From contig JBDQOI010000010.1 of the NCBI GenBank assembly GCA_040261275.1, forward strand, positions 8,681-72,680: a stretch of DNA of 64,000 nucleotides, written 5' to 3'. Shown here piece after piece: positions 46,157 to 54,848 of this stretch (position 1 is the stretch's first letter; each line of letters begins with the position of its first letter). The translations under genes and the position numbers were made by a program. The notes under the pieces were generated by a model. It was not told the DNA's origin. It did no database searches and saw only the letters and a program-made list of their open reading frames with translations. The DNA is from UBA8752 sp040261275. GTDB taxonomy: Bacteria; Bacteroidota; Bacteroidia; Flavobacteriales_D; Sanyastnellaceae.

Positions 46157-47646
46157 AGCTGTTGAAGGACATACTCTACGGCGCAAGGATTTCCGAGGTC
46201 ATCGGATCCACGCACATCGCGGTGGAATCGGTCGTATCCGATAGCCGACAGGTGAAGCCCTTCGGGTGCTTCGTGGCCATTCCCGGAACCGCCGTAGACG
46301 GCCACGAGCACATTCCCGCCGCCGTTCGCGCGGGTGCCGCCGCCATTGTCTGCGAAACCATGCCCTCGGAAGCGGAACGCGTGGATCAAGTGGTCTACAT
46401 CCAGGTGGAGAGCAGCCGTGCCGCCTTGGGGCATCTGGCCGCCAATTTCCATGACAACCCGGGAGAGCGTCTCAAAATCATCGCCATCACCGGCACCAAT
46501 GGCAAAACCACGGTCGCCACCCTGCTGCACCGCTTGGCACGCCTGTTCGACCGAAAGGCCGGCCTGGTCAGCACCGTAGAGAACCGCATCGTAGACAAAG
46601 TGGTGCCCGCCACCCACACGACCCCGGATCCCGTGGGGCTGCAAAAGCTGTTCGCCGACATGTTGGATGCCGGATGCACGCATTGTTTCATGGAGGCGAG
46701 CTCCCACGCATTGGACCAACATCGCCTCACCGGAACACCCCTGGTCGGCGCCGTATTCACGAACATCACGCACGACCACCTGGATTACCACGGAGACTTC
46801 AACGCATACATCGCAGCCAAGAAATCCCTCTTTGACCGACTTCCCACTACGGCATTCGCCTTGACCAACGCCGATGCCCGGCACCACGACACCATGGTCG
46901 CTTCCACACGGGCGCGGGTGGTCACGTTTGGCACACGTCAAGTGGCAGAACATAAATCCCGCATCGTGGAAAACGGCCTTGGCGGACTGCAACTGCACAT
47001 CGAAGGCCAGGACCTCTATACCCGGCTGATCGGCGACTTCAATGCGTCCAACCTGACCGCCGTTTATGCCGTCGCTCGGGAACTCGGATGGGACACGATG
47101 GAAACCTTGACCCACCTGTCCCTGCTCGATGCACCCGATGGACGCATGCAACAGGTGCGATCGGGTGATGGGAACATCCACGCCATCGTCGACTACGCCC
47201 ATACCCCCGACGCTCTTCGCAAGGTGCTCGAAACCCTGCAGAACGTGCGCCAATCCGGCGCCGCAACCACGCCCACCGGCCAAGAAGCCCGCATTCTCTG
47301 TGTGGTGGGCTGCGGAGGAGATCGGGACCGCGCGAAGCGCCCCATCATGGCGCAGGTCGCCGCCGACCTCGCCGACCTCGTCATCCTGACTTCAGACAAC
47401 CCACGCAGCGAAGACCCCGCCGCCATCATCGCCGAAATGCGAGCGGGTCTAGACCCCATTCAGGCGCGGAAAGTGACCGCCAACCAAGACCGGGCCGAAG
47501 CCATCCGCTCAGCTTGCATCCAAGCCCAGCCCGGCGATGTGGTCCTGGTGGCCGGAAAGGGGCACGAGAAGTACCAGGAAATCCAAGGCGATAGGTTGCC
47601 TTTTGACGACGTCGCCATCCTCACCGCATCTCTCACTCCCCACTGA
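46153..47646 (+). CDS. murE: UDP-MurNAc-tripeptide synthetase MurE (probably meso-diaminopimelate)
   Basis: Adds the third residue to the peptidoglycan stem peptide. 497 residues: an N-terminal substrate domain (VVSDSRQVKPFGCFVAIPG), the central ATPase with P-loop AITGTNGKTTVATLL and carbamylated-Lys region SSHALDQHRL, and a C-terminal domain. The specificity loop reads TSDNPRSEDP; DNPR is the signature of meso-diaminopimelate addition. GDVVLVAGKGHEKYQ near the end is typical. Coupled to ftsI by a 4-base overlap; mraY follows 10 bases later. Confidence 0.96.
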   Translation: MKLLKDILYGARISEVIGSTHIAVESVVSDSRQVKPFGCFVAIPGTAVDGHEHIPAAVRAGAAAIVCETMPSEAERVDQVVYIQVESSRAALGHLAANFHDNPGERLKIIAITGTNGKTTVATLLHRLARLFDRKAGLVSTVENRIVDKVVPATHTTPDPVGLQKLFADMLDAGCTHCFMEASSHALDQHRLTGTPLVGAVFTNITHDHLDYHGDFNAYIAAKKSLFDRLPTTAFALTNADARHHDTMVASTRARVVTFGTRQVAEHKSRIVENGLGGLQLHIEGQDLYTRLIGDFNASNLTAVYAVARELGWDTMETLTHLSLLDAPDGRMQQVRSGDGNIHAIVDYAHTPDALRKVLETLQNVRQSGAATTPTGQEARILCVVGCGGDRDRAKRPIMAQVAADLADLVILTSDNPRSEDPAAIIAEMRAGLDPIQARKVTANQDRAEAIRSACIQAQPGDVVLVAGKGHEKYQEIQGDRLPFDDVAILTASLTPH

Positions 47647-47656
47647 ACGCGAGCCG

Positions 47657-48895
47657 ATGCTGTACCACCTCTTCGACCACCTCCATCAGATCTCGGACTT
47701 CCCGGGAGCGGGCCTGTTCCAGTACATATCATTCAGGGCTGCCGCGGCGGCCATCCTGTCCCTGCTTGTCTCCATCGGCATTGGGCGGCGGATCATCGAG
47801 TGGCTGCAACTCAAGCAGGTCGGCGAAATCGTTCGGGACCTCGGCCTCGAAGGGCAGATGCAGAAGCAAGGCACCCCCACCATGGGCGGCATCATCATCC
47901 TGAGCGCCATCCTCATCCCCACCCTGCTGCTGGCCGACCTCACCAACGTCTACATCCAGTGCATGCTGCTCGTCACCGTGCTGCTCGGCGGCATCGGATT
48001 CATCGACGACTACATCAAGGTCTTCAAGAAGAACAAGGAAGGACTGGCCGGGAAATTCAAGGTGGTGGGCCAAGTGGGGGCCAGCCTCCTGGTGGCCGCC
48101 ATGCTGTTCTGGAATCCCCAAGTACGGGTCAAGGAAGCCGTACCCGCCAATTCCACCGAAGCCATCGCCCAAGGGCTGGAGGACACCGACGGCGACGGCT
48201 GGGTGCGCGCCGAGCGCAGGTCCATGAAGACGACCATTCCCTTTGTCAAAGACAATGAATTCGACTACGCCCGTCTGACCGAGTGGGCCACGGATTCGCC
48301 TTGGGCCCGGTTTGCCGTTTTCGCCCTCATCGTGGTCTTCATCGTCACCGCTGTCAGCAACGGCGCCAACCTGACTGACGGCATGGACGGGTTGGCCACG
48401 GGCACCAGTGCCATCATCGGCCTCACCCTCGCCATCCTCGCCTATGTGTCGGGCAACGCCGTCTTCAGCGACTACCTCAACGTCCTTTTCATCCCGGACT
48501 CGGGCGAACTCGTAGTGTTCATCTCCGCCTTTGTGGGCGCCTGCATCGGATTCCTCTGGTACAACGCCTTTCCCGCCCAGGTCTTCATGGGCGACACCGG
48601 CAGCCTCGCCCTCGGCGGGATCATCGCCACGTTCGCCATTGCCATTCGCAAAGAACTCCTCATCCCCGTGCTGTGCGGCATCTTCCTCATCGAGAACCTG
48701 AGCGTGGTCATGCAGGTCGCCTGGTTCCGCCACACCCGCAAGAAATACGGGGAGGGACGACGGATTTTCCGCATGTCGCCCCTGCACCACCACTATCAGA
48801 AAGGCGGTTTGCCCGAGAGCAAGATCACCGCGCGTTTCTGGATTGTCGGCATCCTGCTGGCCGTCGTCACCATCGTCACCCTCAAGGTTCGTTGA
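47657..48895 (+). CDS. mraY: Phospho-MurNAc-pentapeptide transferase MraY with an extracytoplasmic-loop insertion
   Basis: Integral membrane enzyme that makes lipid I. The start at 47657 (MLYHLFDHLHQ) gives 412 residues. Motifs are GTPTMGGIII, the catalytic-region IDDYIKVFKKNKEGLAGKFK, NLTDGMDGLATGT, FMGDTGSLALGG and the HHH element PLHHHYQKGG. Relative to the roughly 360-residue Escherichia coli form there is extra sequence at about 154-200, with LEDTDGDGWVRAE, a Ca-loop-like acidic motif. Longer MraY proteins are common in Bacteroidota. TGATG overlap with murD. Confidence 0.95.
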   Translation: MLYHLFDHLHQISDFPGAGLFQYISFRAAAAAILSLLVSIGIGRRIIEWLQLKQVGEIVRDLGLEGQMQKQGTPTMGGIIILSAILIPTLLLADLTNVYIQCMLLVTVLLGGIGFIDDYIKVFKKNKEGLAGKFKVVGQVGASLLVAAMLFWNPQVRVKEAVPANSTEAIAQGLEDTDGDGWVRAERRSMKTTIPFVKDNEFDYARLTEWATDSPWARFAVFALIVVFIVTAVSNGANLTDGMDGLATGTSAIIGLTLAILAYVSGNAVFSDYLNVLFIPDSGELVVFISAFVGACIGFLWYNAFPAQVFMGDTGSLALGGIIATFAIAIRKELLIPVLCGIFLIENLSVVMQVAWFRHTRKKYGEGRRIFRMSPLHHHYQKGGLPESKITARFWIVGILLAVVTIVTLKVR

Positions 48896-50259
48896 TGCAG
48901 GACGCGGTGACCATACTTGGAGCCGGCGAAAGCGGTGAAGGAGCGGCCCGGTTGTGCCAATCCTTGGGCATGCCCTGCCGCGTGAGCGACGCGGGGGCTG
49001 TGGCGCCCGAACGCAAGGAGCGCCTGACCTCCATGGGGGTTGCCCTGGAAGAAGGCGGGCATGATCGCACCCTCATCGAGTCCGCCTCCCTGGTGGTCAA
49101 GTCTCCCGGCATCCCCAACAACGCCCCCCCCATCCAATGGGCAAGGGAAGCCGGTGTTGAAGTCATAGGAGAGCTGGAATTTGCCAGCCGCCACACTCAG
49201 GCGCGCATCGCAGCGGTCACCGGAACCAACGGCAAGACCACCACGACCGCATTGTTGCACCATTTGCTCGTCACAGGCGGCGTGGATGCAGGTTGTGCAG
49301 GGAATATCGGCAGCAGTTTCGCCGGAGCCGTCGCCGACGCACGTTCGCGCAAAGAAGGAGATCACGCCGTCTGGGTCGTCGAGGCATCGAGCTTCCAGCT
49401 CGAGGACACCGCCTCCTTCCGTCCGGATGTGGCCATCATTCTGAACATCACACCGGACCACCTCGACCGACACGGCAGTGTGGAAGCCTACGCCGACGCC
49501 AAGTGGAACATCACCGCCCGGCAAACCCCATCAGACCACCTCATCGTCTGTGCCGACGATCCCGGTCTGACCGCGCTTCGGGACCGTCGCAAAACATCCG
49601 CGCAATTGCACACGGTGCAAATGGCGCCACCCCCATCGGAAACCGCCCCGGAATTGGCGGCACACAGCATTGACAAACAACGATTCACCTTCCTCACTCC
49701 CCCTTTCACCATGAGCATTCAGGAACTCGCCCTTCAAGGCAAGCACAACCTCTACAATTCGATGGCCGCCGGCGTCGCCGCCCGCATTCTTGAACTCAAG
49801 GACGCCGATCTGCGGGCCGGCTTCACGCACTTCCGCAACATGGAACACCGCTTGGAGCAAGTCGCCAAAATCAACGACATCCAATTCATCAACGACAGCA
49901 AAGCCACCAATGTCAATGCCGCCTGGTATGCCCTGGACAGCATGACCACACCCACCGTCTGGATTGCAGGCGGGGTGGACAAGGGAAACGATTACACTTC
50001 ACTGATCCCCCTCGTTGGCGAAAAGGTGCACACCCTCATTTGCCTGGGCAAGGACAACAAGAAACTGCACAAGGCCTTCGCCACCGCTGTGACCCGCATC
50101 CTCGAAGTGGAAAGTGCCGAAGAGGCCGCCATTCTGGGGTACAATGTGGCCCAGCCTGGTGATGCCGTTCTCCTCTCTCCGGCATGTGCGAGCTTCGACC
50201 TCTTCTCATCTTACGAAGAGCGCGGGCAGCGGTTCAAAGCGGGTGTCCGTTCGCTCTGA
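48895..50259 (+). CDS. murD: UDP-MurNAc-L-Ala:D-Glu ligase MurD
   Basis: Adds D-glutamate to UDP-MurNAc-L-alanine. The ATG at 48895 gives 454 residues starting MQDAVTILGAGESGEGAARL. The P-loop is AVTGTNGKTTTTALLH; other marks are VVEASSFQLEDTASFRPDVA, ILNITPDHLDRHG, FINDSKATNVNAAWYALD and VWIAGGVDKGNDY. The stop/start overlap with mraY is TGATG; ftsW follows 5 bases after the stop. Confidence 0.95.
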   Translation: MQDAVTILGAGESGEGAARLCQSLGMPCRVSDAGAVAPERKERLTSMGVALEEGGHDRTLIESASLVVKSPGIPNNAPPIQWAREAGVEVIGELEFASRHTQARIAAVTGTNGKTTTTALLHHLLVTGGVDAGCAGNIGSSFAGAVADARSRKEGDHAVWVVEASSFQLEDTASFRPDVAIILNITPDHLDRHGSVEAYADAKWNITARQTPSDHLIVCADDPGLTALRDRRKTSAQLHTVQMAPPPSETAPELAAHSIDKQRFTFLTPPFTMSIQELALQGKHNLYNSMAAGVAARILELKDADLRAGFTHFRNMEHRLEQVAKINDIQFINDSKATNVNAAWYALDSMTTPTVWIAGGVDKGNDYTSLIPLVGEKVHTLICLGKDNKKLHKAFATAVTRILEVESAEEAAILGYNVAQPGDAVLLSPACASFDLFSSYEERGQRFKAGVRSL

Positions 50260-50263
50260 ATCC

Positions 50264-51469
50264 ATGCAGCACCGTTTCTCGGATTTCCTGCACGAACATC
50301 TGCGCGGCGACCGCGCCACTTGGGTCGTTGCCATCCTGCTGGTGTTGACCTCCCTGGTGAGCGTGTATTCCGCCAGTGCAACATTGGCCTGGAAACAAGA
50401 CGGAAATTCGATTGGCATTCTATTCCGCCACGCCACGTTCCTGATGGTGGGATTGGGCGCCATGTGGGCAGTTCATCGGCTCAAATTCGCATGGTTTTCC
50501 CGCCTGAGTCAACTCGGCATACACGTGGCACTGGCGTTGCTGTTCCTGACCCTACTGATGGGTTCCGAGATCAATGACGCCAAGCGTTGGATGGACATTG
50601 GCGGGTTCCGTTTTCAGCCATCCGACGTCGCCAAGGTGGCCCTCGTCGCCTTCGTGGCGCGCATGCTTGACCGCAATCGGCTGGTCCTGCACGACTTCAA
50701 CAAGGGAGTAAAACCCATTGCGGCTTACATCGGCCTCACCTGCGCCTTGATTCTGCCCGCCGACTTCTCCACTGCTGCCATGCTGGGGCTGGTCTGCTTT
50801 TTGATGATGCTCATCGCAGGAGTGACATGGAAGCCCATGCTGATCACGACCGGTCTGGGAGCGGGTGCGGGGATGGCCGCATTGGGGCTGGCCGCTGTCG
50901 CGCCTGGGCTATTTCCGAGAATGGGCACCTGGGTGGCGCGTGCCAAGGGCTTCCTCGGGGGCGAGGGGGGATCCGACTCGAGTCAAATCGACTATGCGCT
51001 TCAAGCCATCCACCAAGGTGGCTTGCTTCCTCAAGGACCGGGATCCGGGGTCAGTCGAAACGCCATGCCGGTCGCTTATGCCGATATGATCTACGCCTTC
51101 ATCATCGAGGAGTGGGGAGCCATCCTCGGGGGATTGGGGCTTGTGTTGCTATACCTCATCCTGTTTTCGCGCGCCATCCGTATCGGGACGAAATGTCCAC
51201 GTCCCTTTGGCGGATTGCTGTCCATAGGACTCGGACTCATGCTCACCTTGCAGGCCTTGGTCAATATGGGCGTCGCCGTTCGGTTGCTGCCCATGACCGG
51301 ACAGCCCCTGCCCTTGGTTTCCATGGGCGGAACCTCCATCGTATTCACCTGCGTGGCCATCGGAATGATCCTCTCGGTCAGCCGCAGCCTGACCGATCCA
51401 GAAGCGGCCGCACCCGTGGAACCCAGCGGCAGCCAACACGCCCGACCGCTGGAACCGCGAACCCTCTGA
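50264..51469 (+). CDS. ftsW: Septal peptidoglycan glycosyltransferase FtsW
   Basis: SEDS-family polymerase that acts with FtsI. The start at 50264 gives 401 residues with about ten membrane segments. Marks are VSVYSASATLAWK, NDAKRWMDIGGFRFQPSDVAK (in part), the conserved loop SDSSQIDYALQAIHQGG, GPGSGVSRNAMP, ADMIYAFIIEEWG and GQPLPLVSMGGTS. The C-terminal tail is short and hydrophilic. It sits between murD and murG with 4-5 base spacers. Confidence 0.95.
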   Translation: MQHRFSDFLHEHLRGDRATWVVAILLVLTSLVSVYSASATLAWKQDGNSIGILFRHATFLMVGLGAMWAVHRLKFAWFSRLSQLGIHVALALLFLTLLMGSEINDAKRWMDIGGFRFQPSDVAKVALVAFVARMLDRNRLVLHDFNKGVKPIAAYIGLTCALILPADFSTAAMLGLVCFLMMLIAGVTWKPMLITTGLGAGAGMAALGLAAVAPGLFPRMGTWVARAKGFLGGEGGSDSSQIDYALQAIHQGGLLPQGPGSGVSRNAMPVAYADMIYAFIIEEWGAILGGLGLVLLYLILFSRAIRIGTKCPRPFGGLLSIGLGLMLTLQALVNMGVAVRLLPMTGQPLPLVSMGGTSIVFTCVAIGMILSVSRSLTDPEAAAPVEPSGSQHARPLEPRTL

Positions 51470-51473
51470 AACC

Positions 51474-52610
51474 ATGTCGGAGCGGCCATTGCGCATATTG
51501 ATCTCCGGAGGCGGCACTGGGGGACACATCCACCCGGCCATCGCCATTGCAGAGGCGCTGCAAAAGCAGCGTCCCGATGTGGTCATCGAATTCGTAGGCG
51601 CGCTGGGCAGGATGGAAATGGAACGCGTCCCCAAGGCGGGTTATCGCATCACCGGCCTGCCCATCACCGGAATCGACAGGAAACTGAGCAGGCGCAACTT
51701 CGCCTTTCCCTTTCGACTCATCCGCTCCTTGGTGCTGGCCAACCGCATCATTCGCCGGTTTCAACCCGACGTGGCCATAGGGGTAGGTGGATTCGCGAGC
51801 GGCCCCCTGCTCTGGGCCGCGGCGCGAAAAGGCATCCCGACCCTGATTCAGGAGCAGAATGGATTTCCCGGCATTACCAACCGGCTCTTGGCCCGAAAGG
51901 TAGACCGCGTATGTGCCGGATTCCCGGGGTTGGAGCGCTGGTTCCCGAGTGAACGCATCGTAGAAACCGGGAATCCTCTGCGGCAAAGCATTGTGGCACG
52001 ACTGGGAAACAAATCCGGGACATCTTCGGGCGTCACCGCTGCCCGCAGCCATTTCCAACTTCGCGAAGACAAACCGGTGCTGCTGGTATTGGGTGGCAGC
52101 CTGGGCGCAGCCTCCATGAATGCCGCCGTGAGAGCTCTCTTGGAATCAGGGCCCTTGGCGAAAAAAGGGTTCCAGGTCCTTTGGCAATGTGGGGGACGCT
52201 ACGAATCCGAGCAACGCGCCTGGGCAGAAAAGCACGGTGACACCCTTCTGGTGGTCCGCGGGTTCATCGACAGAATGGACCTCGCCTATGACGCGGCCAG
52301 CATCATCGCCAGCCGGGCCGGCGCCATGTCCATCGCAGAATTGGCGCTGGTAGGCAAACCCACCCTTCTGATCCCTTCCCCTCATGTCGCAGAGGACCAC
52401 CAAACCAAAAACGCCAAGTCGGTCGTGAACCGATCAGGTGCCGTCATGCTGCCCGACCACAGGGTCATCCGGGACCTGCCCAAGGAGGTTCGGGCCCTGT
52501 TGAATGATGCGGAGCGTTGCGAAGCCATGTCTACTGCACTTCGGGCGACCGCGCGCCCTGAAGCAGCAGACGGGGTAGCCCGTGAAATCCTATCGCTGAT
52601 TCCATCATGA
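51474..52610 (+). CDS. murG: UDP-GlcNAc:lipid I N-acetylglucosaminyltransferase MurG
   Basis: Peripheral membrane enzyme that forms lipid II. 378 residues of the GT-B fold: ISGGGTGGHIHPAIAIAEAL near the N-terminus, VGVGGFASGPLL, TLIQEQNGFPGITNRLLA, then LVLGGSLGAASMN and the acceptor-binding SRAGAMSIAELALVGKPTLL. The family length is 350-370. Overlaps murC by 4 bases. Confidence 0.96.
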   Translation: MSERPLRILISGGGTGGHIHPAIAIAEALQKQRPDVVIEFVGALGRMEMERVPKAGYRITGLPITGIDRKLSRRNFAFPFRLIRSLVLANRIIRRFQPDVAIGVGGFASGPLLWAAARKGIPTLIQEQNGFPGITNRLLARKVDRVCAGFPGLERWFPSERIVETGNPLRQSIVARLGNKSGTSSGVTAARSHFQLREDKPVLLVLGGSLGAASMNAAVRALLESGPLAKKGFQVLWQCGGRYESEQRAWAEKHGDTLLVVRGFIDRMDLAYDAASIIASRAGAMSIAELALVGKPTLLIPSPHVAEDHQTKNAKSVVNRSGAVMLPDHRVIRDLPKEVRALLNDAERCEAMSTALRATARPEAADGVAREILSLIPS

Positions 52611-54058
52611 CGCGCTGCATCTATTTCCTCGGAATCGGCGGCATCGGAATGAGTGCATTGGCGCGCTGGTTCCAGGCTGCAGGCGCAGAAGTGGCAGGCT
52701 ATGACCGCACACCTACAGCGTTGACCCGCGCCCTGGAGACCGAAGGCATGACAGTGGACCACACCGGTTCCCTCGACGCATTGCCGAGCAGCCTGAAAGA
52801 GGACCTTTCATCTTCCCGCACCGACCGTTGGACGCTGGTCTGGACCCCGGCCATACCGGAGGAATTCCCGCTGTTGAAAGCGTTTCGCGCCGCCGGTTTC
52901 CCCCTCCTCAAGAGAGCGGAAGTCCTGGGTGAGATTTCCCGCCAACGCCCCTTGTTGGCCATCGCGGGAACCCACGTAAAAACCACCACCACCGCCTTGC
53001 TCGCACATTTACTGGACTGTGGCAAAATCGGTGTGGATGCATTCCTCGGCGGAATCTCCATGGGTGAATCCTCCAACCTCATTGTCAGCCATCCCAATTC
53101 CAACACCCGCTGGATGGTCGCCGAAGCGGATGAATTCGACCGCAGCTTCCTCCACCTTCATCCAGAAAAAGCGGCCATCACCTCCGTGGATCCGGACCAT
53201 CTCGACATCTATGGCACCCACGGTGAAATGATCGCCGCATTCGACGAATTCAGCCAGCAAATCACCCCGGGTGGATGTCTGATCCATGCTGACGCATGGG
53301 AGACCATGCAAGCACACGGTCACGCCAAATCCGCATCGGATCCGAAGCTTTACGGACCATTATCTCCTGGCGATTCCCTCTCCCAAATGGACTGGAGCGC
53401 AGGGTATTCCGACGTGACCGGCAAGGAAGGGAAAGCCACCTTCACCCTCCATCTGAAAGGAGAAGCTCCATTGGACATCGAATGGCGGCTGCCGGGGCAC
53501 CACAATGCTGCAAATGCCACAGCCGCGGCACATCTCGCCACGCAAGCCGGAATGCCACACAACCTGTTATCCGAAGCGCTGGCCACCTTCCCCGGCATTG
53601 CGCGCAGGTTCCAAGTCAGGCACCAATCCGACAACCGCGTCATCGTGGATGACTACGCCCATCATCCCAGCGAAATCGCCGGCACCATTGCAGCGGCACG
53701 CCAATTGTACCCTGGCCGGCACATCACGGGCGTCTTCCAGCCCCACCTCTACAGCCGCACGCGAGACTTCATGGACGAATTCGCCCACGCCCTGTCCCAA
53801 CTCGACGCTTGCATCCTATTGCCCATCTACCCCGCCCGGGAGACTCCCTTGCCCGGCGTGGATACACAGGGCATTGGGGAAAAGATGGTCGGATGTCCGG
53901 TGAAATGCCCGCCGGAAAATCGGTTTTTGGATGTTCTGGAAAAAAGCGATCCGGACGTGCTCTTGTTCATGGGAGCAGGGAACCTCGATCAATGGATTGA
54001 ACCCGCCTGGTCGCGATTGGAAAACCGCAGGAATCAACCTCCCATAGAGACAACGTGA
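52607..54058 (+). CDS. murC: UDP-MurNAc:L-alanine ligase MurC with a P-loop Gly-to-Val change
   Basis: Adds L-alanine to UDP-MurNAc. 483 residues; the N-terminal FLGIGGIGMSALARWF, EADEFDRSFLHLHPEKAAIT (in part), DPDHLDIYG and VVDDYAHHP-like VIVDDYAHHPSEI are as expected. The ATP-binding loop reads AGTHVKTTTT, where the family normally has GTHGKT. Codon GTA at 52976-52978 (residue 124) explains it; a single base differs from GGA. Otherwise the gene looks intact. It overlaps murG by 4 bases and ftsQ by 4 bases. Confidence 0.93.
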   Translation: MTRCIYFLGIGGIGMSALARWFQAAGAEVAGYDRTPTALTRALETEGMTVDHTGSLDALPSSLKEDLSSSRTDRWTLVWTPAIPEEFPLLKAFRAAGFPLLKRAEVLGEISRQRPLLAIAGTHVKTTTTALLAHLLDCGKIGVDAFLGGISMGESSNLIVSHPNSNTRWMVAEADEFDRSFLHLHPEKAAITSVDPDHLDIYGTHGEMIAAFDEFSQQITPGGCLIHADAWETMQAHGHAKSASDPKLYGPLSPGDSLSQMDWSAGYSDVTGKEGKATFTLHLKGEAPLDIEWRLPGHHNAANATAAAHLATQAGMPHNLLSEALATFPGIARRFQVRHQSDNRVIVDDYAHHPSEIAGTIAAARQLYPGRHITGVFQPHLYSRTRDFMDEFAHALSQLDACILLPIYPARETPLPGVDTQGIGEKMVGCPVKCPPENRFLDVLEKSDPDVLLFMGAGNLDQWIEPAWSRLENRRNQPPIETT

Positions 54059-54831
54059 GCCGTCACCGCCCCCCCATGGAAAAAGAGGTCCAACCCCGAC
54101 CCACTTGGAGCCGAAAGAAGGCGGTATTCACCGTTCTGCTCGCCCTTCCCGCCATGCTGGTCTTTACGGCCGCGGATCGGGCGACACACACCGTGCCCTG
54201 TCGAGCACTCGAAATGGAAGTGGACCAGGTCGACGGCATGTACTTCGTAGACGCCCCCACCCTCCACGCCTTGGTCAGTGAGCGCTATACCCTTCACGAC
54301 CAACCGCTGGCGGAACTGCCACTGAACGACATTCACGCCACATTGATGGCCCAACACGGCGTAGCCGATTGTCAAATCGCTCCCACCTTGGGTGGCACTT
54401 TGAAAATCCAGGTGACCCAACAGCGCCCGCTGGCCCGGGTTTGGATGCCCGACACCGTGCTTTACCTCGATGACAGAGGAAGGGCACTTCCCCTTTCCTC
54501 GCGATACACAGCAGAAGTTCCCATCGTCCACGCCATGACCTTGGAATCTGCCAGGGCGGCCACGCCCCTGCTGGAAATCATGGACCGCTCTCCATTTTGG
54601 AATGCCTTCATCGATCAGATCGAGGTGGACGCCGAAGGGCACCTCTCCTTCCGACCGCGCGTGGCTGACGTCGTGGTGGAGCTCGGAGCCCCAGACTCCT
54701 CGAGCCACCGGCTGAACGGCCAACTCACAAAACTGCGCGCCTTCTATTCCGAACTCATTCAACGCGGCGACCTGAGGCAATACCGCACCATCCGCCTCCA
54801 ATACGACGGTCAACTCATCGCCGCCAAATAA
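54055..54831 (+). CDS. FtsQ-like cell division protein
   Basis: Bitopic divisome protein. GTG start at 54055 (overlapping the murC stop as GTGA), 258 residues; an ATG at 54076 is an alternative. A short basic N-terminus precedes one membrane helix (about 24-42, AVFTVLLALPAMLVFTAA). The periplasmic part has FVDAPTLHALVSERYTLHDQ, a POTRA-like segment with LPLNDIHATLMAQHGVADCQ, and late DLRQYRTIRLQYDGQLIAAK (blocks of 20). Conservation is low, so identification depends on topology and order: murC, this gene, ftsA, ftsZ. Confidence 0.88.
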   Translation: MSRHRPPMEKEVQPRPTWSRKKAVFTVLLALPAMLVFTAADRATHTVPCRALEMEVDQVDGMYFVDAPTLHALVSERYTLHDQPLAELPLNDIHATLMAQHGVADCQIAPTLGGTLKIQVTQQRPLARVWMPDTVLYLDDRGRALPLSSRYTAEVPIVHAMTLESARAATPLLEIMDRSPFWNAFIDQIEVDAEGHLSFRPRVADVVVELGAPDSSSHRLNGQLTKLRAFYSELIQRGDLRQYRTIRLQYDGQLIAAK

Positions 54832-54848
54832 TCCAATCCCCTCCCACC

